Shown piece after piece: positions 1 to 4,792 of a DNA stretch of 6,792 nucleotides. This DNA comes from Verrucomicrobiota bacterium (GTDB lineage: Bacteria > Verrucomicrobiota > Verrucomicrobiia > Opitutales > UBA2995). Within the stretch, counting starts at the first letter, position 1. Each line of letters begins with the position of its first letter. The position numbers and the translations under genes were made by a program. The DNA is taken from the NCBI GenBank assembly GCA_027297085.1, contig JAPUIL010000717.1, positions 1 through 6,792 on the forward strand, in the 5' to 3' direction. Under the pieces are notes generated by a model, which had not been told where the DNA came from, did no database searches, and saw nothing but the letters and a program-made list of their open reading frames with translations.

Positions 1-2
1 TT

Positions 3-1127
3 TATGCGTCGGCCAGAATGCTGAACAGCCTCACCGGTGTCTCCGAATCGGCCTGCATCTTGATTACCGCCGCACTGGTCGGCGTATATACTTTCGCCGG
101 CGGACTCAAGGCAGTGGTCTATACCGATGTCATCCAGTGCGCCGTCATGATCGGCGGTTGTCTGCTGGTACTGGTAATCGGCCTCCATGATCTCGGCGGC
201 ATCGGCGGACTCCAGGAAAAACTGGCCGCCATGGGCGAACGGACGCAGAACCACGCCACTTTGATCATTCCCGCCGATGCAAAATCACCCTTTCCCTGGC
301 CGGCGATTCTCTTCGGCCTCGCCTTCATACTTTCCCCGGCTTACTGGATCGGTAACCAGGCGATCATGCAGCGGTCGCTCGGCGCGAAGTCGCAATTCCA
401 TGCCCAGGCTGCCTATGTGTGGGGTGCGCTGTTGAAGATCATCATCCCAGTTATCATCGTGATTCCGGGCCTCATCGCTCTTGCGAAATTTCCGGAGCTG
501 GATACGCCCGATGCAGCCTTCCCCACTCTTGCGGCCAAAATGCTTCCCACTGGTATTCGGGGCCTCTTCCTCGCGGCCTTCATGGCGGCGCTTATGTCGA
601 GCGTCGATTCTTACCTAAACGCCTCCGCCACGGTAGCGACCCATGATTTTTATCTCCGCTTCATAAATCGCCAGGCGGACGATCACCGCATCCTCGTCGT
701 CGGCCGAACCGTAACTTTGGTATTAATGGGCTGGGGAATCGCCTTTGCGTTTTTTATTCGCCAGACCGGAGAAAACACTGGGATCTACACAATTTTCCAG
801 ACCTTAATGTCTTTTTTCCAGGGACCTGCTCTCGCTATGATTTTGACCGGCTTCTTCTGGAAACGTGCGAATGGAATTGGTGCCCTGAGCGGATTCCTAT
901 GTGGCATCATCTGTGCCGTGGGACTCTTCGTGCTCCACAACTGGCACGAATCGTTTGGTATCGATCCTCTATTCCAGATTGAAGAGCCATTCCTCTATTT
1001 CTCAATCTGGTCCTTCGTGACAGCTCTCGTGGTAATTATCATTGTCAGTTTCCTGACTCGTCCCGAACCGGAAGAGAAGACCGCCTTTCTGAAACTGGGA
1101 TCTCAACCACCCACTCCCGACGTATGA
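3..1127 (+). CDS. Sodium:solute symporter (SSS/SLC5 family), 5' end outside window
   Basis: Integral inner-membrane protein of the SSS family, which couples Na+ entry to uptake of a solute such as a sugar, uronate or amino acid; the substrate cannot be read from sequence. The frame is open from base 3, so the Met at base 18 is internal and 374 residues are visible. Family members usually have 480-600 residues, so roughly the first 120-200 are missing. The visible part shows about ten hydrophobic segments. Landmarks, counted from the Met at base 18: GGLKAVVYTDVIQ at 28-40, a classic SSS signature; GNQAIMQRSLGAKS near 112-125; and GLFLAAFMAALMSSVDS at 182-198, matching the helix that supplies the conserved Ser-Ser of the Na2 sodium site (S194, S195). 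FFWKRANGIGALSG lies in the C-terminal third. The gene overlaps the next one by 4 bp (ATGA), implying co-transcription and translational coupling. GC content looks higher than in the genes to the right. Confidence 0.93.
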   Translation, partial: YASARMLNSLTGVSESACILITAALVGVYTFAGGLKAVVYTDVIQCAVMIGGCLLVLVIGLHDLGGIGGLQEKLAAMGERTQNHATLIIPADAKSPFPWPAILFGLAFILSPAYWIGNQAIMQRSLGAKSQFHAQAAYVWGALLKIIIPVIIVIPGLIALAKFPELDTPDAAFPTLAAKMLPTGIRGLFLAAFMAALMSSVDSYLNASATVATHDFYLRFINRQADDHRILVVGRTVTLVLMGWGIAFAFFIRQTGENTGIYTIFQTLMSFFQGPALAMILTGFFWKRANGIGALSGFLCGIICAVGLFVLHNWHESFGIDPLFQIEEPFLYFSIWSFVTALVVIIIVSFLTRPEPEEKTAFLKLGSQPPTPDV

Positions 1128-1360
1128 CTCCGCTGCACCATATCGGTGATTTTTTCCGGCAACTTGTCCTGGCCGTCCCTTTGCCGTTGGCTCGGGCGAT
1201 TTTTGTCCTCGTTCTGGTTGTGCTGTTGATCTGGATCATCCGACTTCCCAGCGAACGGGTTCGCCCACCTTCGAATGATCAGGGAGGCTGGGCATCCAAT
1301 CTGAAACTGTGGGCAGCAATCGCAATTGTGCTGCAGATCCTGATTTATTTGATAATCTGA
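1124..1360 (+). CDS. Small two-helix membrane protein coupled to the SSS symporter
   Basis: A 78-residue protein not assigned to a named family. Its ATG overlaps the symporter stop in an ATGA arrangement, which fixes the start and supports coupled translation. Residues about 22-41 (ARAIFVLVLVVLLIWIIRLP) form one strong membrane helix. A polar, basic-acidic stretch (SERVRPPSNDQGG) follows, then a second helix at about 58-78 reaching the C-terminus. The short polar loop suggests a hairpin with both ends on the same side. Small membrane proteins encoded next to SSS symporters are known: DUF485 (YjcH) with ActP, DUF4212, and DUF997 (YhdT) with PanF. Those normally precede the symporter gene, whereas this one follows it. 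By analogy it may be an accessory or stabilising subunit; that is inference. The compact hydrophobic design and overlap make it very likely a real gene. Confidence 0.8.
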   Translation: MTPLHHIGDFFRQLVLAVPLPLARAIFVLVLVVLLIWIIRLPSERVRPPSNDQGGWASNLKLWAAIAIVLQILIYLII

Positions 1361-1432
1361 GACCAATCAGCCAGGCAGCACTATCCAAGGCACTGCAGCA
1401 TTTTTGTTAACATCCGAAACGAGGCCGGCGTC

Positions 1433-1509
1433 GGGGTCATTCCTTGTAATCGTGCATGCCCACCTGCCCTGAGCTTGTCGAAGGGATGCGGGATTGAAGG
1501 TGTGACCCC
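1433..1509. repeat. 77-bp imperfect inverted repeat with CCCTGAGCTTGTCGAAGGG core
   Basis: The left arm 1433-1460 (from GGGGTCATTCC) and the right arm 1483-1509 (to GGTGTGACCCC) are imperfect inverse copies: aligned by eye, 21 of 28 positions pair, ending in GGGGTCA/TGACCCC. Between and partly inside the arms lies CCCTGAGCTTGTCGAAGGG (1467-1485), whose inner CTTGTCGAAG forms a small hairpin. Its reverse complement is, from memory, a common intergenic motif in many unrelated environmental genomes, and its spurious translation contains DKLRAG. The element lies between two convergent genes, so a folded transcript could act as a two-way terminator or 3' end stabiliser, though no U-run follows. 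No target-site duplication was visible. It could be a REP-type or MITE-like element. Confidence 0.7.
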
Positions 1510-1580
1510 CTCGATTGAAAACGGACCGCACATTCGCTCACCCAGCCCTAACCGAGATGCCATTCCGGTCAAACACTAAT

Positions 1581-2912
1581 TTACAAAAAGAATTTCTGAA
1601 ATTCCTTGGTTATTTGGAAAATACCAACCGAGGTCATGAGCATGGCGGAAATCCACAGAAAGACAATCCAGCTAACTTTGGGACGCAATTTTACATGGGT
1701 TTGCTTATACAGAAAATATAGAGCCGCGAAACTGAGGAATGGCAGCATCAAGGCCTGAGCCACGGCGCCAATCGTCACCAGGGTAACGGGCTTGCGGATG
1801 GACAAATAGAAAATGCAATAGAGGGCGGGTAAAACCACGCAGGCGATGCGTATAGTTTTGGCGCGCTTGGCCTCAGTATCCTGTTTAACTATCGACAGCA
1901 GGTTCAGGAAATCTGCTGCCAGCCTGCCGTTGGATGCGGTGGATATGAAAATCGTTGAATAGAGAACCACGATCGCACCTACTATAAAAACCCAAAGGCC
2001 TACCGAGCCGAAGGAGGTGCTATAGATATTCGATAAACTGACCATCAGGTTTTCGTTGGTCACCTCCAGGCTTTTCCCATGAAGAACCGCCGCTCCAAGC
2101 AAGTAGAAAGCTATTGTGGCTCCGGTGTAAATGACCAGCGATAGCAGGGCGTCATATTTCATAACACGAATCCATCCCTTGGCCCGATTTATCCAGGCTT
2201 CACTCCCATCGTCAGGTCCCACATACCTGCCGTATCCTTTTTCCAGACACCAATAGGGGTAATAAATCAATTCCGAAGCACCAACGCCAATGACCCCGAA
2301 TGCAGCGAAGGCGATAAGAAAGTCATCCGTAAGTTGGAAGCTGAGTCCTGCTCCAAGCTGAGCCCCGGTAATTCCATAATCCGTCCAATACAGTGAGAAC
2401 ACCGCAAAGACAGTGAAAATAGAGAAAGCCGCCACCGTGAAGGTGGAAAAATTCTGAATGAATTTGTAACGACCTACCCAGAGTAAGGCAGCGCACGATC
2501 CCGTGATCAGAATAGCCAAAATGGTATGTGATAAATTCGAGCCGGCCAGTCCCAGGACTTGAGCGATTCCTCCGACCATGCCGGAGAGTTGGAAGAAAAT
2601 AGCTGCCCACATCAGCGACCACAACCAGACCAGCCAAGATACCACGAACTTAGGTCCTGGAACGGTATTCATCGCTTGCAAGGTAGTCTTGCCTTTGGAG
2701 ATGGCATAACGACCCAATTCCAATTGAACAAACACCTTGATAACACATCCTAGGATAATGAACCAGAGCAGAATAAATCCTACGTCGGCCCCTAACTTAG
2801 TCGTTACGATTAACTCTCCCGATCCCACAATGTTGGCGGATATGATGAGTCCGGGACCCAGTTGCTTTAAAATTCCGCGCCAAGTACGCGGGGCTTCTGT
2901 AATTTCAGTCAT
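1581..2912 (-). CDS. Nramp-related (LeuT-fold) membrane transporter with altered ion site
   Basis: A roughly 443-residue inner-membrane protein with 11 predicted helices, the count and spacing of the Nramp/SLC11 core. Numbering from the ATG at 2912, helix 1 begins with LGPGLIIS (about 18-25), the Nramp-like opening. The DPGN motif that binds metal in classical Nramps is GSGE here (30-33). In helix 6 the MPH motif is replaced by SEL (213-215) within GVGASELIYYPYW. The protein is therefore related to Nramp but lacks the canonical Asp, Asn and Met ligands, with acidic Glu33 and Glu214 instead. Substrate is unknown; automatic 'Mn/Fe transporter' naming would be unsafe. Start choice: an ATG 36 bp upstream (2948) would add MLISAFHLLQRF. 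Neither has a clear ribosome-binding site. I prefer 2912 because MTEITEAPRTW leading into LGPG resembles related proteins as I recall them. It is divergent from the PL6 gene and convergent with the symporter pair. Confidence 0.87.
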   Translation of the reverse strand: MTEITEAPRTWRGILKQLGPGLIISANIVGSGELIVTTKLGADVGFILLWFIILGCVIKVFVQLELGRYAISKGKTTLQAMNTVPGPKFVVSWLVWLWSLMWAAIFFQLSGMVGGIAQVLGLAGSNLSHTILAILITGSCAALLWVGRYKFIQNFSTFTVAAFSIFTVFAVFSLYWTDYGITGAQLGAGLSFQLTDDFLIAFAAFGVIGVGASELIYYPYWCLEKGYGRYVGPDDGSEAWINRAKGWIRVMKYDALLSLVIYTGATIAFYLLGAAVLHGKSLEVTNENLMVSLSNIYSTSFGSVGLWVFIVGAIVVLYSTIFISTASNGRLAADFLNLLSIVKQDTEAKRAKTIRIACVVLPALYCIFYLSIRKPVTLVTIGAVAQALMLPFLSFAALYFLYKQTHVKLRPKVSWIVFLWISAMLMTSVGIFQITKEFQKFFL

Positions 2913-2998
2913 AAAGCGTTGAAGAAGATGAAAGGCACTTATGAGCATTAAGAGAGGAATTCAAATGCCCGTCCATGATTATTTTCCACAGGAGTTAA

Positions 2999-3079
2999 GT
3001 GACGATTGCAGATTGTGAATCGATCCTCCTCTTCCTCCTACTCGTCCTCCTACTTTATTTCCCAAAAAACCCTTCTTAA
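2999..3079 (+). other. Candidate micro-ORF (26 residues, Leu-rich helix) in divergent gap
   Basis: A GTG at 2999 is preceded by AGGAG (2990-2994) at a short 4-base spacing and opens a 26-codon frame ending in TAA at 3077-3079. The product would be a short polar N-terminus (TIADCES), a hydrophobic run ILLFLLLVLLLYF, and PKNPS. The hydrophobic run is encoded by the CCTCCT repeat tract, so it may be only a by-product of simple-sequence DNA read in a CTC/CTA leucine frame. It ends 29 bp before the PL6 start and could in principle be a leader or micro-membrane protein. Low confidence. Confidence 0.15.
3025..3055. repeat. Pyrimidine-rich CCTCCT tandem repeat
   Basis: CCTCCT occurs three times, at 3025-3030, 3034-3039 and 3046-3051. 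The last two belong to a 12-bp direct repeat (CCTCCTACTCGT, then CCTCCTACTTTA). The minus strand is therefore purine-rich with three AGGAGG boxes. They lie over 100 bp upstream of the Nramp-like gene, too far to serve as its ribosome-binding site. The tract is strand-asymmetric and sits in the shared divergent promoter region. It may be a slippage-prone low-complexity tract or a protein-binding site. Confidence 0.6.
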
Positions 3080-3101
3080 ATCGTAAATCTTCCCTCATAA
3101 T
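3073..3101 (+). promoter_or_regulatory. Possible promoter for the PL6 gene, giving a leaderless mRNA
   Basis: CATAAT at 3096-3101 matches the TATAAT -10 consensus at 5 of 6 positions. A weak TTCTTA (3073-3078, 3 of 6 with TTGACA) lies 17 bp upstream. A start site about 7 bases past the -10 falls on or next to the ATG at 3109. There is no Shine-Dalgarno sequence between them (ATTTATTAC). Together these point to a transcript with little or no leader. The region is AT-rich, so a chance match is possible. Confidence 0.35.
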
Positions 3102-3108
3102 TTATTAC

Positions 3109-4275
3109 ATGTTTCACCGACTTCCCATATCATTTGTAATCCTTACGCTGGCATTGCAAGGAGTGACGCTGGCAAAAAACAACCTCATCCAATCAGCCGA
3201 GGACTTTGCCGAATTGCTACCGTCAGTCCAACCGGGTGATACTATAATTATTGCCGACGGCCAGTATGACGGATGGTCAATCAATCTGGATGGTCGTGGA
3301 ACAGCCGATCACCCCATAACCATTCAACCACAATCTCCAAACGGTGTCACCTTCACGGGGCGTACTCATTTCCAAATCACTGGAAGTTATATTCACATGA
3401 CAGGCTTTCTCTTCGATGGCTGCGACATGGCGGACATCAGTCCGATTGAGTTTGATCGGTCGGAGTACTGTCGAGTATCGAAAAGCACCTTCCAACATTG
3501 TGAAGGCAACCGGCCGGCGGTCGATATTTTACCAGGCGCTCGGAATAACCAAGTCATCGAAAATCGCTTCATCGACATTGCTGGACGCAGTGTGCGGGTA
3601 CGAATCAATGAGGACATTTACGATCACGGCATTCTTACCCACAATCTTATTCAGAACAATCAATTTCAGGATATCCCACCCTTAGGCGGCAACGGGAGGG
3701 AAACTATCAAGGTTGGTACCAGTCAACCAGTCTACGGCCACATCAAAACATATACGGTGGTAGAGGGAAACACCTTTCTCCGCTGTAATGGCGAAGGGGA
3801 AATCATCAGTAACAAATGCTCAGGCAATACTTACCGAGGTAACACATTCCTCGATTGCCAGGGCGAGCTGGTCATGCGCGGCGGCGCATATTGCCTGATT
3901 GAAGGTAACCGCTTTATGGGCTGCAGGGGGGGTATCCGACTCTCGGGTACGCACCACACGGTTAAAGATAATGTCATCATCAACAGCACCGGCACGGGCA
4001 TACGCTTGCTCTACGGCATGACCAAAGAACAAGGCGGTCATTACCAGGCTGTCAGCCACTGTAAAATCATTCATAACACGATCATCAATGCAGGGCGGGC
4101 AGGTATCCTCATCGGCGACGGTAGAAATAGAGATTGGCAAGAAAAAGGGATCCAAAACATCGCTCCTGAAGGAAACAGTTTTCAATATAATTTAATCTCC
4201 GGTTCCACCAGCGACCTGATAATTGCCGACCACGCTCCCAACAACTTGATCGAAAACAATATCCTTCGGAAATGA
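3109..4275 (+). CDS. Secreted PL6-family polysaccharide lyase (alginate lyase/chondroitinase-B type)
   Basis: A 388-residue secreted parallel beta-helix lyase that cuts uronate-containing glycans by beta-elimination. A signal peptide spans about 1-22 (hydrophobic PISFVILTLAL, likely cleavage after TLA). The N-terminal coil with QPGDTIIIADGQYDGW (41-56) is typical of PL6. Key residues match in spacing: Lys236 in ISNK and Arg257 in VMRGG are 21 apart, as are the catalytic Lys250/Arg271 of chondroitinase B and Lys220/Arg241 of AlyGC. Glu229 and Glu231 lie 7 and 5 residues before the Lys, as do the Ca2+ ligands in both enzymes; NGRET at 195-199 is the usual Asn-containing motif. The His that follows the catalytic Arg (LRHG) is Gly258 here. 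At 388 residues it is a one-domain form, shorter than chondroitinase B or AlyGC. The only in-frame start is the ATG at 3109. The substrate, alginate or a chondroitin-like glycan, is not decided by sequence. Confidence 0.88.
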   Translation: MFHRLPISFVILTLALQGVTLAKNNLIQSAEDFAELLPSVQPGDTIIIADGQYDGWSINLDGRGTADHPITIQPQSPNGVTFTGRTHFQITGSYIHMTGFLFDGCDMADISPIEFDRSEYCRVSKSTFQHCEGNRPAVDILPGARNNQVIENRFIDIAGRSVRVRINEDIYDHGILTHNLIQNNQFQDIPPLGGNGRETIKVGTSQPVYGHIKTYTVVEGNTFLRCNGEGEIISNKCSGNTYRGNTFLDCQGELVMRGGAYCLIEGNRFMGCRGGIRLSGTHHTVKDNVIINSTGTGIRLLYGMTKEQGGHYQAVSHCKIIHNTIINAGRAGILIGDGRNRDWQEKGIQNIAPEGNSFQYNLISGSTSDLIIADHAPNNLIENNILRK

Positions 4276-4334
4276 GTCAATGAATCGCCCTGACGCAACA
4301 GTCTTCGCCCACTCAGGCAGGCTACGCCGGTCAA

Positions 4335-4360
4335 GAGCATCGGGGAATCTACAAGATAAA
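4335..4360 (+). repeat. 26-bp direct repeat, copy 1
   Basis: GAGCATCGGGGAATC at the left of this copy matches the copy at 4651-4676 in the same orientation, 316 bp away, with 22 of 26 bases identical. Past the 26 bp the match resumes after a 4-base gap (GACT). Read in the frame starting at 4335 it encodes EHRGIYKIK; the second copy read likewise encodes EHWGIYKLK. Two of the four differences are silent, suggesting both descend from coding sequence. Confidence 0.65.
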
Positions 4361-4361
4361 A

Positions 4362-4379
4362 GGAGACTTGATAGTCTTC
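4362..4379. repeat. Short hairpin GGAGACT-TGAT-AGTCTTC
   Basis: Seven paired positions including one G-T wobble close a four-base loop. It directly abuts the first double-hairpin unit at 4380. It has no counterpart in inverse orientation beyond 4588, so it does not belong to the mirrored element. It may be chance. Confidence 0.35.
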
Positions 4380-4426
4380 TCGGACCAAAGGTCCGATAGA
4401 TACATAGCCTGGGCCGCAGGCCCAGG
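4380..4426 (+). repeat. Double-hairpin repeat unit, copy 1
   Basis: Two perfect hairpins lie 11 bases apart. The first is TCGGACC-AAA-GGTCCGA (4380-4396, 7-bp stem, 3-base loop). The second is CCTGGGCC-GCA-GGCCCAGG (4408-4426, 8-bp stem, 3-base loop). The pair recurs in inverse orientation at 4544-4588. Stems this strong with tiny loops resemble REP-type elements. I do not know a named family for this exact composite. Confidence 0.75.
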
Positions 4427-4543
4427 TATCGTATTAACCCAATTCTCCAAAGCGCTGCATGCGCGTGACACGAATCCCAATCCCATTAGCAAGCGTCCAT
4501 TGTCTCGCACCTTTGGCGCTTCCCTATTATATATACCATGGTT

Positions 4544-4588
4544 CCTGGGCCTGCGACCCAGGCTGTTTTGTAATGGACCGTTGGCCCA
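4544..4588 (-). repeat. Double-hairpin repeat unit, copy 2 (inverted)
   Basis: The mirror image of the unit at 4380-4426. CCTGGG-loop-CCCAGG (4544-4562) matches the reverse complement of the second hairpin of copy 1 at 19 of 20 bases across 4544-4563. After 11 bases, TGGACC-GTT-GGCCCA (4574-4588, one A-C mismatch) corresponds to the first hairpin of copy 1. Hairpin order and 11-base spacing are kept, so this is a true inverted copy. TGTTTT follows the first hairpin (4564-4569), so on the plus strand it could also help end transcription from the PL6 gene. Confidence 0.72.
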
Positions 4589-4650
4589 CACCCCGAATGA
4601 TATTGGTTCCTCCAAACCCAATGACTGGACTGATTACCTATCCTCGACGC

Positions 4651-4676
4651 GAGCATTGGGGGATTTACAAGTTAAA
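4651..4676 (+). repeat. 26-bp direct repeat, copy 2
   Basis: The partner of 4335-4360 with 22 of 26 bases identical. The frame through it reads EHWGIYKLK and stops 19 bases beyond the repeat, at 4693-4695. The two copies bracket the inverted double-hairpin units. At 26 bp they are longer than typical target-site duplications and the differences look coding-like, so a simple transposon footprint is not the best explanation. Confidence 0.62.
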
Positions 4677-4700
4677 GACTGAGCGAAAATCTTAGAAGTT

Positions 4701-4729
4701 CGGTCCGCGACCAAGGTCGTTCCCACACC
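4701..4729 (-). repeat. REP-like hairpin, reverse orientation
   Basis: On the minus strand this reads GTGTGGGAACGACCTTGGTCGCGGACCG. The core CGACC-AA-GGTCG (plus strand 4708-4719) is a perfect 5-bp stem with a two-base loop. The layout, a GTGGGA-type head before a CGACC..GGTCG stem, closely resembles REP sequences of the kind best known from Pseudomonas, which are mobilised by RAYT (REP-associated tyrosine) transposases. Such elements also occur elsewhere. No RAYT gene is in the window. Confidence 0.6.
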
Positions 4730-4746
4730 TAGTATCGCATATCCAA

Positions 4747-4775
4747 CTGTAGGAGGTAGCTTGCTGCCGATTTCA
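4747..4775 (+). repeat. REP-like hairpin, forward orientation
   Basis: The sequence CTGTAGGAGGTAGCTTGCTG begins with a GTAG head, and GGTAGC-TT-GCTGCC (4755-4768) forms a six-pair stem including one G-T wobble. It faces the preceding REP-like hairpin in opposite orientation, forming a head-to-head pair as in a bacterial interspersed mosaic element. It lies about 20 bp past the sulfatase stop, so on the minus strand it would fold in that gene's 3' untranslated region and may protect or end that mRNA. Confidence 0.6.
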
Positions 4776-4792
4776 GGATGCTCTAACTTTTT

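Larger units (their letters stand above)
4276..4792. other. 517-bp repeat-rich gap between convergent PL6 and sulfatase genes
   Basis: No frame here has a recognisable protein domain or start context; short open frames run straight across the hairpins. The gap holds, in order, a direct repeat copy (4335), a small hairpin (4362-4379), two inverted double-hairpin units (4380-4426 and 4544-4588), the second direct repeat copy (4651), and two opposed REP-like hairpins (4701-4729, 4747-4775). The first 59 bases after the PL6 stop show nothing notable. The interior 4427-4543 contains weaker complementarity (CCAAAG near 4449 with CTTTGG near 4511), so the whole segment might fold as one structure. 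It probably marks accumulated mobile repeats, perhaps in the remains of a lost gene. Confidence 0.7.

Noticed and set aside
1370..1410. Possible terminator after the small membrane protein (GGCAG/CTGC followed by TTTTT)
   Set aside because: Only about four pairs form across a long loop and the U-run is not adjacent to the stem; too weak to call.
2905..2976. 23-codon upstream frame on the minus strand overlapping the Nramp-like start
   Set aside because: It has an ATG but no ribosome-binding site, an unremarkable Ser-rich product and no regulatory codon run; a leader-peptide role would be guesswork.
3820..4185. 121-codon minus-strand frame inside the PL6 gene
   Set aside because: It is antisense to the catalytic region of a clearly conserved lyase; a shadow frame.
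4335..4676. CRISPR array or simple transposon target duplication
   Set aside because: There are only two imperfect direct copies 316 bp apart, no regular spacers, no transposase and no terminal inverted repeats abutting the copies.
4368..4695. Open frames of 78-104 codons in the repeat-rich gap, on both strands
   Set aside because: They run through perfect hairpins and inverted repeats, lack start signals and give low-complexity or Pro/Arg-rich products; not convincing as intact genes.
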